Shown here: in pieces, positions 46,696 to 54,716 of the stretch | How the letters are laid out: every line of letters begins with the position of its first letter | Numbering within the stretch: the first letter of the stretch is position 1 | Notes under the pieces: model-generated | Seen by the model: only the letters and a program-made list of their open reading frames with translations | Database searches by the model: none | Told to the model about the DNA's origin: nothing | NCBI RefSeq assembly: GCF_030693625.1 | Contig: NZ_JAUYAF010000085.1 | Span: 1-63,242 of the forward strand | Direction: 5' to 3' | From: Phenylobacterium sp. | Lineage (GTDB): Bacteria > Pseudomonadota > Alphaproteobacteria > Caulobacterales > Caulobacteraceae | Length of the DNA stretch: 63,242 nt | Position numbers and translations under genes: made by a program

Positions 46696-48087
46696 TCAAG
46701 TCAGGCTTTGCCGATCATCAAGCGGGATGACCTTGCCGGGATTGAGGATGCCGCGCGGGTCCAGGGCCGTCTTCAGCGTGCGCATCAGGGCGAGCTCCTC
46801 GGGGTTGCGGGAATAGGCGAGGTAGGGGCGCTTCTGCAGGCCGATCCCGTGCTCGGCGGAGATCGAGCCGGCGCGGGCGCGAAGCGGCCCATAGACCATC
46901 TCCTCGATCTCCGAGCGGGTGTCAGGTTCGACGACGCCAATGATCAGGTGCAGGTTGCCGTCGCCCAGGTGGCCGAAGACGGTCATCCCCGCCTGTGGCC
47001 AACGGGCGGCCAGCGCGCCGCGGACCTCGGCGACATAGGCTTCCATCGCCGCGATGGGCAGGCTGACGTCGAAGGTGATGATGGGACCGTTGCGGGCGGT
47101 CTGGGCGACGTCGTCCCGCAGGGCCCACATGCGGTCCCGCTCGGCCTGGGACTTGGCGATGGCCGCGTCGGCCACGAGGCCGCTCTCGAGAGCGTCGGTC
47201 AGCACCTGTTCGAACCGCGCGGCGTCGCGGATCAGATCCGGCCCCAGGGCCTCCACCAGCACGTAATAGGCGTGGCCTGCGGGCAGGATGGGGCGGCCCG
47301 CCGCCGGCGGGGTGGTGACGAGGTCATAGAAGGCCGGCCACATCACCTCGAAGGCCGACAGCGAGCCGGCCAGAGACGACTCCAGGGACCGCAGCAGGGG
47401 CGACAGGGCCTCGAACCGATCCACGGCCAGCCAGGCCGTTTCCTGCGACACCGGCCTGGGGCGCAGCCGGAACACCGCACGGGTCACCACCCCCAGGGTG
47501 CCCTCCGATCCGATGAAGAGCTGCTTGAGATCGTAGCCGGCGTTGTTCTTGATCAAGTGGTTGAGGGAGGAGATCACCGTCCCGTCGGCCAGCACCGCTT
47601 CCAGGCCCAGGACGGAGTCCCGCGTCATGCCGTAGCGGAGCACCCGGTTGCCGCCGGCATTGGTGGAGACGACCCCGCCGATGGTGGCCGAGCCCCGCGC
47701 ACCCAGGTCCACCGGCAGGAACAGGTCCTCCGCGGTCGCCGCGGCGCAGGCGGCCTCAAGGACGCAACCGGCCTGAACGGTCATGGTGGCGCCGAGCGGG
47801 TCGATCTCCTCGACCGCGGTCATGCGGTCGAGGCTGAGCGCCAGAGCGCCTTCGGCGAAGGCGCCGTCCACCAGGCCCGTGCGGCCGCCCCAAGGGACCA
47901 CGGCCGCACGGGCGGCGTGAGCCAGGCGCAGGATCCCCGACACCTCCTGAGTGGTGGCGGGCCGCAGGATCGCCCGCGGCGCGCCCAGCCGGGTCCAGGA
48001 ACTGAAGGCCCATCCGGTCGCCTCCGCGCCGGTCAGTATGTGCTCGGCGCCCAGCAGCGCCTCAAGGTCGGCCAGCAAGGTATCCAT
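46696..48087 (-). CDS. FAD-linked oxidase (D-lactate/glycolate-type)
   Basis: A 463-residue flavoprotein of the FAD_binding_4 / FAD-oxidase-C group: FAD-binding VVPWGGRTGLVDGAF, NAGGNRVLRYGMTRDSVLGLEAVL, and a C-terminal FGHLGDGNLHLIIGV with the metal/substrate His. This group includes D-lactate dehydrogenase (cytochrome), glycolate oxidase GlcD and D-2-hydroxyglutarate dehydrogenase; I cannot choose between them. It ends 86 bases upstream of the ubiT start on the same strand, so quinone reduction is plausible but inferred. Confidence 0.88.
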   Translation of the reverse strand: MDTLLADLEALLGAEHILTGAEATGWAFSSWTRLGAPRAILRPATTQEVSGILRLAHAARAAVVPWGGRTGLVDGAFAEGALALSLDRMTAVEEIDPLGATMTVQAGCVLEAACAAATAEDLFLPVDLGARGSATIGGVVSTNAGGNRVLRYGMTRDSVLGLEAVLADGTVISSLNHLIKNNAGYDLKQLFIGSEGTLGVVTRAVFRLRPRPVSQETAWLAVDRFEALSPLLRSLESSLAGSLSAFEVMWPAFYDLVTTPPAAGRPILPAGHAYYVLVEALGPDLIRDAARFEQVLTDALESGLVADAAIAKSQAERDRMWALRDDVAQTARNGPIITFDVSLPIAAMEAYVAEVRGALAARWPQAGMTVFGHLGDGNLHLIIGVVEPDTRSEIEEMVYGPLRARAGSISAEHGIGLQKRPYLAYSRNPEELALMRTLKTALDPRGILNPGKVIPLDDRQSLT

Positions 48088-48310
48088 TCCGCCTCCGGGG
48101 GGTTCGGCGGCAGTCTCCTCTCACCTGGGCGAGGTCCGAATGATCAGAATCAAACGGACGCGCCCTCCTCGCGGGTCATGCGACATGCGGCGGCGTGCGG
48201 CGACCCTGGGGTGTCGCACCCTCGGGCAGACATCAAGGCGCCCTTTGACGGCGGGCAAGGGCGCTTGGCGGAGGCCGGGATAGGCTCGCATGGTCATCAA
48301 AGGAGGCCAC

Positions 48311-48715
48311 ATGCCTGCCACCACCTTCCCCACGACTCTCAACCGTCACCGGACGCTCGGCGCCTTGGCGACCGGCCTGATCGCCAGCGCGGCCGCCCTC
48401 GGCTTCGCGCCGGCGGCCCAAGCGCAGGGCCAGGATTTGTCCACCGTGACCGTCACCCGGGCGCCCACCAGGGAGGCGATCAGCATTCGCGGCAAGGCCA
48501 AGGTCGCCGTTCGCCACGAGGTCCGCCTGGCCGCCGGCCGCGTCTGCCGCAACGCCTTCCTCAATCGCGAACTGGACGCCTACGACGTCAACTGGTGCAG
48601 CCGCGCCTCGGCGGACAAGGCCATGACCCGCTACAGGGCCATCGTGAGACACAACCGGCGCGCAGGCGGTGAGTACGCCGACCTGTCGATGAGGATCGTG
48701 CTCTCGGCCAAGTGA
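48311..48715 (+). CDS. UrcA-family secreted protein
   Basis: A 134-residue exported protein: signal peptide about residues 1-39 (ATGLIASAAALGFAPAAQAQ), then VAVRHEVRLAAGRVCRN and VNWCSRASADKAM, which match the UrcA pattern (AA..VC and a second Cys pair). UrcA-family members are small proteins found mostly in Caulobacterales and sphingomonads; function unknown. The ATG at 48311 has AAAGGAGG upstream. The stop is overlapped by a GTG that could start the next gene. Confidence 0.78.
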   Translation: MPATTFPTTLNRHRTLGALATGLIASAAALGFAPAAQAQGQDLSTVTVTRAPTREAISIRGKAKVAVRHEVRLAAGRVCRNAFLNRELDAYDVNWCSRASADKAMTRYRAIVRHNRRAGGEYADLSMRIVLSAK

Positions 48716-48735
48716 CGTCTCGGCGGAATTCGGAG

Positions 48736-49593
48736 ATGAGCCAGACCGAGCGGCGAATATTCGCCAGCGCCGACGGCCTGATCCTGGCCGCGGACGCCGT
48801 GGGTCCTCCCGATGGCCCCGCGGCGCTGCTGGCCCACGGCGGCGGACAGACGCGGCATTCCTGGTCGGGAGCCGCGAAAGACCTCGCCGCCCGCGGATGG
48901 CGCGTCGTCACGCTGGATCTTCGCGGCCACGGGGATAGCCAGTGGTCGCCCGAGGGCGACTACCGGCTGGAGCGGTTCGCCGAGGATCTGGTCTGCGTCG
49001 CCGATCAACTGGGCGGCAAACCGGCTCTCGTGGGCGCATCCCTTGGAGGTCTGGCTGGCCTCTACGCCGAGGCCTGGATCGCCCCGGGGAGTTTCTCTTC
49101 GTTGACCTTGGTGGATATCACCCCGGACATGGACGCTTCGGGCGTCGCCAAGATCATGGGTTTCATGGGGGCTCACCTGAAGGACGGGTTCGAGAGCCCC
49201 GAAGCGGCGGCGGAGGCTATCGCCGCCTATCTGCCGAACCGCCCGCGCTCCGGCGACCTCTCGGGTTTGACCAAGAATCTGCGCCTGCGGCCGGACGGAC
49301 GCTACCGCTGGCACTGGGATCCCCGCTTCGTCGCCAGCGCCCAGGAGGAGCACGAACGCGGCCCCCGGCGCGACATGGACGAACAGGTGCGCCGGCTCAA
49401 GCTGCCGATGCATCTCATCCGCGGGCGCATGAGCGAGCTGGTCAGCGAGGACGCGGCCAAGGCCTTCCTGGCTCTCGCGCCTCACACCGCGTTCAGCGAC
49501 GTCGCCGGCGCGGGTCACATGGTGTCGGGCGACCGGAACGACGCCTTCAATCTAGCGCTGACGACCTTTCTCGGCGCCCATCGCGGAGCCTGA
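48736..49593 (+). CDS. Alpha/beta hydrolase
   Basis: A 285-residue cytoplasmic hydrolase: oxyanion region AHGGGQTRHSW, nucleophile elbow VGASLGGLAG, and GAGHMVSGD with the catalytic His. It resembles epoxide-hydrolase or haloperoxidase-like enzymes but has no distinctive substrate signature. The ATG at 48736 is used; a GTG at 48712 that overlaps the UrcA stop is an alternative and would add eight residues. Followed by a TetR-family gene after five bases, so they are probably co-transcribed. Confidence 0.82.
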   Translation: MSQTERRIFASADGLILAADAVGPPDGPAALLAHGGGQTRHSWSGAAKDLAARGWRVVTLDLRGHGDSQWSPEGDYRLERFAEDLVCVADQLGGKPALVGASLGGLAGLYAEAWIAPGSFSSLTLVDITPDMDASGVAKIMGFMGAHLKDGFESPEAAAEAIAAYLPNRPRSGDLSGLTKNLRLRPDGRYRWHWDPRFVASAQEEHERGPRRDMDEQVRRLKLPMHLIRGRMSELVSEDAAKAFLALAPHTAFSDVAGAGHMVSGDRNDAFNLALTTFLGAHRGA

Positions 49594-49598
49594 ACGAA

Positions 49599-50264
49599 AT
49601 GTCGGTGGAACAGGAGCGGCCGCGATCGCGCAGGAAAGTGCGCTCAAGGCCAAGGGGCCCGGCCAAGACGGACCAGCGGCGCTGCAAGGGCGAGGCGACG
49701 CGGCGGCGAATTCTCGACGCCGCCATGCTCATCGTCGCGCAGGAAGGCTATCACGCCGCAACCCATCAGCGGATCGCCCGGGCCGCCGGCCTGGTCCGCA
49801 CCGCGATCAACTATCACTTTCCCGACCCAGACCAGCTCTCGGAGGCCCTGGTCCTGCACCTGCACCGGTTAAGGGCCGAGCGGGTGGCGGCGACGGTTGG
49901 CGCGCCGGAGGTAAGCAACTCCCACAGCTCGGCCATCGAGGCCTATTGGGCGCTACTGCGCGAGACGCCCTTCGTGGCGATGGCCGAGCTTGAATGCTGC
50001 GCCCGCACCGATCACGACCTGCGCGCCCGCTTGGCGGCTGCCCGATGTTCGTCGGCGCGGGACGGAGACCATAGGCCCGCCGTTGATCCACCGGCGGGGG
50101 TTGGGCCGAACCTCGATCGCCTGAGCGTGTACCTGCTAGAGGGCTTGGCGCGAGGCGTGGGCCATGGGGGCGGGGGGTTCCTGGAGCGGCGCGTTCTCGG
50201 CATTCTGAAGCGTGCCGCAGAGGAGGCGCGGGAGCTGGAGCCCCTTCATAGCCAGCCCTTCTGA
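49599..50264 (+). CDS. TetR-family transcriptional regulator
   Basis: A 221-residue regulator: a basic N-terminal arm (RSRRKVRSRPRG), then the TetR helix-turn-helix (ATRRRILDAAMLIVAQEGYH, then TTHQRIARAAGLVRTAINYHF) at about residues 33-80 and a helical ligand domain with an unusual Gly/Pro-rich stretch near residues 150-165. The start ATG at 49599 is five bases after the hydrolase stop. It may regulate that hydrolase; the ligand is unknown. Confidence 0.85.
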   Translation: MSVEQERPRSRRKVRSRPRGPAKTDQRRCKGEATRRRILDAAMLIVAQEGYHAATHQRIARAAGLVRTAINYHFPDPDQLSEALVLHLHRLRAERVAATVGAPEVSNSHSSAIEAYWALLRETPFVAMAELECCARTDHDLRARLAAARCSSARDGDHRPAVDPPAGVGPNLDRLSVYLLEGLARGVGHGGGGFLERRVLGILKRAAEEARELEPLHSQPF

Positions 50265-50523
50265 CCCGACGGGCTTACCGATGGGGCCCTCCGCATCGAC
50301 GCGAACCAAGGTCGGTCTCTCCAAGTCGAGCACGGCCTCCAAGCCTGGGGTCGAGGCGTCGGTGACACCCACGCCGCGTGCTCGCGGCGCCTTCACGATG
50401 CGGGGGTGTCTCCGGCGCCGCCCCTGTGTCACCAATGAACTTGGCGGGTCGGCTCGGCTGGGGCCGAGGAGGCCCGACGGTCGGGACGGTGGCCATCGCG
50501 AACGCCTTGATCACAGGCCGCAA

Positions 50524-51468
50524 TCAAACGGCGTTGAGGGGGATCTTCAGATAGCGGACCCCGTTGGCTTCCGGGTCGGGCAGATGGCCGCCACGCATGT
50601 TGACCTGCACCGAGGGCAGGATAAGCCGCGGCACGCCGAGGGTCTTGTCGCGCGCCTCGCGCAGCGCCACGAATGCGGCCTCGCTGATCCCGGCATGGAC
50701 ATGAACGTTTTCGCGGCGCTGCTCGCCGATCGTCGTCTCCCAGGCGAACTCCGTGCGCTCCGGAGCCTTGTAGTCATGGCACAGGAACACCCGGGTGGCG
50801 TCGGGCAGGGTCAAGAGCCGCTGGATCGACCGGTAGAGGGTCGCTGCATCTCCGCCGGGGAAGTCGCACCGGGCGGTGCCATAGTCGGGCATGAACAGGG
50901 TGTCGCCGACGAAGACCGTATCGCCAATCACATAGGCCATGCAGGCCGGCGTGTGGCCGGGCACATGCAAGGCGATGGCCTGGAGCGCGCCAATGGCGAA
51001 GGCCTCGCCGTCCTGAAAGAGGTGGTCGAACTGCCGACCGTCGCGCGCAAAATCGGAACCGACATTGAAGAGGGCGCCAAACGTCTGCTGGACCCGGACA
51101 ATCTCCTCGCCGATGGCCAGTTGGCCGCCTAGGGCCGCCTGAAGGTAAGGCGCGGCCGAGAGGTGATCGGCATGGGCGTGGGTTTCCAGCTGCCAGACCA
51201 CCTCCAATCCCTCAGCTCGAACATAGTCGATCACGGCGTCCGCCGAGCCGTGCGAGGTTCGACCCGATGCCGGATCATAGTCGAGGACGCTGTCGATGAT
51301 GGCGCAGGCCTTCGAGCCCGGATCGCGCACGACATAGCTCACCGTAAAGGTCGCCTCGTCGAAAAAGGCCTTCACCTGCGGGCGCAGGGCCGCGTCGGCC
51401 CGTGCGGCGTCGATCTTCGCGACAGCGGAGACTGCGACGGGGTCGGGTGGGGCGGTCGGATCGCGCAT
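50524..51468 (-). CDS. MBL-fold hydrolase, ETHE1/Blh persulfide dioxygenase-like
   Basis: A 314-residue metallo-beta-lactamase-fold protein with THAHADHLSA (metal ligands His97, His99, Asp101, His102) and VPGHTPACMAYVIGDTVFVG, close to the persulfide dioxygenase/Blh group that oxidises glutathione persulfide; a C-terminal rhodanese is absent. The ATG at 51466-51468 is preceded by GAGAG. It is divergent from a TauE/SafE exporter across an AT-rich dyad. In other bacteria blh and tauE-like genes are BigR targets (established), so it is probably sulfide-responsive. Confidence 0.82.
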   Translation of the reverse strand: MRDPTAPPDPVAVSAVAKIDAARADAALRPQVKAFFDEATFTVSYVVRDPGSKACAIIDSVLDYDPASGRTSHGSADAVIDYVRAEGLEVVWQLETHAHADHLSAAPYLQAALGGQLAIGEEIVRVQQTFGALFNVGSDFARDGRQFDHLFQDGEAFAIGALQAIALHVPGHTPACMAYVIGDTVFVGDTLFMPDYGTARCDFPGGDAATLYRSIQRLLTLPDATRVFLCHDYKAPERTEFAWETTIGEQRRENVHVHAGISEAAFVALREARDKTLGVPRLILPSVQVNMRGGHLPDPEANGVRYLKIPLNAV

Positions 51469-51502
51469 GGCGTAACTCTCAGGTTGCACTGTCAGGCAAT
51501 AA

Positions 51503-51520
51503 CATATATGCGAATATATG
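51503..51520. promoter_or_regulatory. AT-rich dyad between MBL and TauE genes
   Basis: CATATAT (51503-51509), GCGA, ATATATG (51514-51520): perfect 7-bp inverted arms in an 82-base divergent promoter, AT-rich against the surroundings. It contains ATATGCGA, also present upstream of the ArsR at 59.65 kb. Candidate operator for a SqrR/BigR-type regulator. Confidence 0.6.
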
Positions 51521-51550
51521 CAGATACAAGCCTGATCGGTGTTCGCCGCC

Positions 51551-52324
51551 ATGACCGTCTATGAGATCGTTTCGGCTCTGATGAGCGGCCTTGTGGTCGG
51601 CGCTCTGCTGGGGCTGTTCGGCGGCGGCGGCTCGGTGCTGGCGACGCCGCTCCTGCTCTATGTCGTGGGTATCGACGATCCCCATGTGGCGATCGGCACC
51701 TCGGCCGCGGCTGTCGCCGTCAATGCGGCGATCAGCCTGCTGGGCCACGGCCGGGGCGGGCGGGTGAAATGGCCCTGCGCGACGGTGTTCGCGGGCGCGG
51801 GCCTCATGGGATCCTTCCTCGGCTCAAGCCTCGCCAAGGCGGTCGATGGCCAGCGCCTGCTGCTGTTCTTCGCCGCGGCGATGGCGGCCATCGCATTGTC
51901 GATGCTGCGACGGCCAAAGTCGGCCGGTGACCCAGACGTCCACATCACCTTGCCGCTGATAATGAAACTCGCCCCGCTGGGCGTGCTGACGGGGGTTGCG
52001 GCGGGCTTCTTCGGGATCGGCGGCGGCTTCCTGATCGTGCCGGGCCTGATGGCCGCAACCGGTATGACCCTGGCCAACGCCGCAGCATCCTCGCTGCTCT
52101 CGGTGTCGGTGTTTGGGGCGGCGACCTCCCTGAACTACGCGGTCTCTGGCCAGGTGAACTGGCCGATCGCCCTGCTCTTTATCCTAGGGGGCTTGGGCGG
52201 TGGCGCCTTGGGGGTCCGCGGCGCGGGCCTGCTGGCGGGCCACGTCGTTCTCGCACGGCGCCTGTTCGCCGGCCTGGTCCTGCTTGTCGCCGCCTATGTG
52301 GCCTGGCGCGCGCTGGGGGCATAG
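51551..52324 (+). CDS. TauE/SafE-family anion exporter
   Basis: A 257-residue inner-membrane protein with about eight hydrophobic segments and the TauE/SafE repeats (GALLGLFGGGGSVLATPLLLY and GVAAGFFGIGGGFLIVPGLM, each half having a G-rich helix). Members export sulfite or sulfoacetate (known); in sulfide-detoxification operons this disposes of sulfite made by persulfide dioxygenase. The ATG at 51551 is chosen over a GTG at 51539. It is divergent from the MBL-fold gene. Confidence 0.85.
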   Translation: MTVYEIVSALMSGLVVGALLGLFGGGGSVLATPLLLYVVGIDDPHVAIGTSAAAVAVNAAISLLGHGRGGRVKWPCATVFAGAGLMGSFLGSSLAKAVDGQRLLLFFAAAMAAIALSMLRRPKSAGDPDVHITLPLIMKLAPLGVLTGVAAGFFGIGGGFLIVPGLMAATGMTLANAAASSLLSVSVFGAATSLNYAVSGQVNWPIALLFILGGLGGGALGVRGAGLLAGHVVLARRLFAGLVLLVAAYVAWRALGA

Positions 52325-52480
52325 ACGAGCCCAGACATCCAGGCGAGGCGGCGCAGGGCGCGTCAAGAAGTCCGCGCAGCGTCTGGATGCCGCGATGGAT
52401 ATCTGGGAAGACTGGTGACCGGTGAGCGTGGCCGCAAGGCGCGCAACGTCGGTAGCACGCCACGCGGAGGACTTGCGAAA

Positions 52481-53545
52481 ATGACGGACGGCCCCACCAA
52501 GCTCGACCTGTTCAAAGGCAAGATCGCGGGCGAGATCGGCGCGGCGATGTCGGTTTCGCTGGCGGTGCTCGGAGATCGCCTGGGGCTCTATAAGGCGCTG
52601 GCCGCGGCCGGGCCCTGCACCTCGGCCGAACTGGCCGAGACGGCCGGCGTCAACGAGCGCAACGTGCGGGAGTGGCTCGCGGCCCAGGCGGCGTCCGGCT
52701 ACGTTGACTACGACGATGCTGATGGCCGGTTTGGGCTCAACGCCGAGCAGAGGGCGGTGTTGGTCGACGAGGACGGGCCAGCCTACATGGGCGGCGGGTT
52801 CGAACTCGCGGCCGCGATGTTCCTCGACGAGCCAAAAGTGGCGCAAGCCTTCCGGAGCGGCCTTGGCCTGGGCTGGCACGAGCGCTGCGGCTGCCTTTTC
52901 CGCGGCACGGAGCGCTTCTTCCGACCCGGCCGCGCGGCCAACCTGCTCGAAGTCTGGCTCCCGGCGTTAGAGGGCGTGGAAGCCAAGTTGAAGGCGGGCG
53001 CGCGTGTCGCCGACGTCGGGTGCGGGCACGGTGGGGCCGTTATCATGATGGCCCAGGCATTCCCGAACGCCCATTTCGTCGGCTTCGATTACCACGGCCC
53101 CTCAGTCGAACATGCGCGCGCTGCAGCGGAGGCCGCAGGGGTGGCGGGGCGCGTCCGCTTCGAGCAAGCCGCGGCCAAGGACTTCGGCGAAGGCGGGGAA
53201 TTCGACCTCATCACCATGTTCGACGCGCTCCACGACATGGGCGACCCGGTGGGCACGGCCCATCATATGCGCTCGCGCCTGACCGCGGACGGAACCTGCA
53301 TGCTGGTGGAACCGAACGCCGCCGACAGCCTGTCGGAGAACCTCAAGAATCCATTCAGCCGGATCATGTACTCGGCCTCGACGATGATTTGCACGCCGGT
53401 GTCGATGAGCCAGGAGGTCGGGCTGGCGCTGGGCGCCGCGGCCGGACCGGGGCGTCTGACCGAGGTCGCCAGGCAGGCTGGCTTCACCCGAGTGCGCCGC
53501 GTCGCCGACGAGTCACCCAGCCTCGTTCTGGAACTGAAGCTCTGA
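52481..53545 (+). CDS. SAM methyltransferase with winged-helix N-terminus
   Basis: A 354-residue methyltransferase: N-terminal dimerisation/winged-helix part (AVLGDRLGLYKALAAAG, then VNERNVREWLAAQAASGYV), then a class I core with motif I VADVGCGHGGAVIMMAQ near residue 180 and GFDYHGPSVEHARAAAE. This two-part form occurs in Rv2258c-like enzymes. The ATG at 52481 follows GGAGG at a long spacing. It lies 156 bases after the TauE gene on the same strand; a substrate in sulfur chemistry is only guessed from context. Confidence 0.8.
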   Translation: MTDGPTKLDLFKGKIAGEIGAAMSVSLAVLGDRLGLYKALAAAGPCTSAELAETAGVNERNVREWLAAQAASGYVDYDDADGRFGLNAEQRAVLVDEDGPAYMGGGFELAAAMFLDEPKVAQAFRSGLGLGWHERCGCLFRGTERFFRPGRAANLLEVWLPALEGVEAKLKAGARVADVGCGHGGAVIMMAQAFPNAHFVGFDYHGPSVEHARAAAEAAGVAGRVRFEQAAAKDFGEGGEFDLITMFDALHDMGDPVGTAHHMRSRLTADGTCMLVEPNAADSLSENLKNPFSRIMYSASTMICTPVSMSQEVGLALGAAAGPGRLTEVARQAGFTRVRRVADESPSLVLELKL

Positions 53546-53625
53546 ATGCTAATCGCCGACGAACAGGCGCAGGGCGCCGCCACCCCGTGCCAATGCCCCC
53601 TTCGGGCGTGTGGAGGTCTGACGGA

Positions 53626-54243
53626 ATGAGCAACCCGGGTGTCGAGCTATGGGATCAGCGCTACGCCGGAGAGACTTACCTCTTCGGTGAGCGCCCCAAT
53701 GCGTTCCTGTCGCGCCAGAAGCAGCGGCTGCAAGGTCGCCGCCGGGCGCTCGCGGTGGCCGACGGAGAGGGGCGCAATGGGGTCTGGCTGGCCGAGCAGG
53801 GCCTGGAGGTGGTGTCGCTTGATGGTTCTCGCGCCGCCCAGCGCAAGGCGCGAAGGCTAGCCGAGCAGCGCGGCGTCGAACTGCAGCTTGAGCTTGCCGA
53901 CCTGGAGACGTGGTCCTGGCCGACCGAGTCCTTCGACGTCGTCGCCGCCATCTTCATTCAGTTCGCCGGCCCTGATCTGCGCTCGCGCCTTTTCGCAGGC
54001 ATGCGGCAGGCGCTGGCGCCGGGGGGATTGTTGCTCCTCGAAGGCTATCGGCCAGAGCAGCTGGGCTACCGCACCGGCGGGCCCCCGATCGTCGAGAACC
54101 TCTATACTGAAGACCTGCTTGGAGAGGCTTTCGCAGGCTTGCAGATTCTTGAGCTGACCTCCTACGACGCGGTGATCGAAGAGGGGACAGGTCATTCCGG
54201 CATGTCAGCCTTGATAGACCTCGTCGCCCGCCAGCCAGGCTGA
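53626..54243 (+). CDS. Class I SAM methyltransferase (TehB-like)
   Basis: A 205-residue small methyltransferase: VELWDQRYAGETYLFGERPNAFL at the N-terminus, motif I ALAVADGEGRNGVWLAEQG, and the motif IV region FDVVAAIFIQF. This group (TehB/thiopurine-like) methylates thiols or chalcogen anions such as tellurite and selenite; the start motif favours it. The ATG at 53626 has TGGAGG upstream. It sits 80 bases after the first methyltransferase, so they may be one unit. Volatile-thiol detoxification is an inference. Confidence 0.82.
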   Translation: MSNPGVELWDQRYAGETYLFGERPNAFLSRQKQRLQGRRRALAVADGEGRNGVWLAEQGLEVVSLDGSRAAQRKARRLAEQRGVELQLELADLETWSWPTESFDVVAAIFIQFAGPDLRSRLFAGMRQALAPGGLLLLEGYRPEQLGYRTGGPPIVENLYTEDLLGEAFAGLQILELTSYDAVIEEGTGHSGMSALIDLVARQPG

Positions 54244-54316
54244 CGCTATGAGCTAGGCCCCAAGGCGCAGCCGACGCTGAATTCAGACCTCACTCCGCGC
54301 GACTTGACGGCACGCG

Positions 54317-54658
54317 CTATTGGGCCCCGGCGGCTTGGCCTCGATAAATCTCGCAAAGCGCGTCCAGCACCCGCACGGCCGCCGGATCGTCCAGTCGATA
54401 GTAGATCGTCTGGGCTTGGCGCCGGGTGGCCACCAGGCCTTCGGCGCGCATCTTGGCCAGGTGCTGAGACGCGGCCGATTGGGCCAATTTCGCATGCTCG
54501 GCCAGGACGCCGACCGACGCTTCGCCCTCGACGAGCCGGCAAAGCAGCAACAGCCGCTGTTCGCTGGCCAGCAGCTTCAACAGGCGCGCCGCCGACTGGG
54601 CGCTATCGGCCAGTTCGGAAAGCTCGGAGGAAGGGCGGACGGCAAGGGCGGCGTTCAT
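54317..54658 (-). CDS. ArsR-family repressor with SqrR/BigR-like Cys pair (1)
   Basis: A 113-residue winged-helix regulator: ASEQRLLLLCRLVEGEASVG (helix 2 with Cys40), HTH SAASQHLAKMRAEGLVATRR and wing QTIYYRLDD. A second Cys lies at 102 (VLDALCEIYRG) in the last helix. The Cys pair matches in kind the persulfide-forming Cys of SqrR/BigR, though the spacing is 62 rather than 66. Last gene of the leftward unit, after the RND pump. The ATG at 54658 lacks a clear ribosome site; an ATG at 54682 would add eight residues. Confidence 0.83.
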   Translation of the reverse strand: MNAALAVRPSSELSELADSAQSAARLLKLLASEQRLLLLCRLVEGEASVGVLAEHAKLAQSAASQHLAKMRAEGLVATRRQAQTIYYRLDDPAAVRVLDALCEIYRGQAAGAQ

Positions 54659-54664
54659 CTGCTT

Positions 54665-54684
54665 AATGTAGAACATACGCATGT
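54665..54684. promoter_or_regulatory. Palindromic site at the start of the ArsR(1) gene
   Basis: ACATACGCATGT (54673-54684) has ACAT/ATGT inverted ends; read on the minus strand it gives ACATGCGTATGTTCTACATT, with the same ATGCG core as the site at 59.66 kb. It lies immediately upstream of the ArsR(1) start, where it could autoregulate a promoter inside the operon. Confidence 0.4.
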
Positions 54685-54716
54685 AAGATCAAGGAGCCCG
54701 CGGAGGGGGCAGCCGC

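Noticed and set aside
45739..48672. A 977-codon open frame on the plus strand across ubiU, ubiT and the FAD-linked oxidase
   Set aside because: The minus strand has three well-supported genes over the same span; the plus frame lacks any recognisable domain and is GC artefact.
50265..50523. An open frame of 82 codons on the minus strand in the gap after the TetR gene
   Set aside because: Pro/Arg/Gly-rich, no ribosome site, no family likeness; treated as non-coding.
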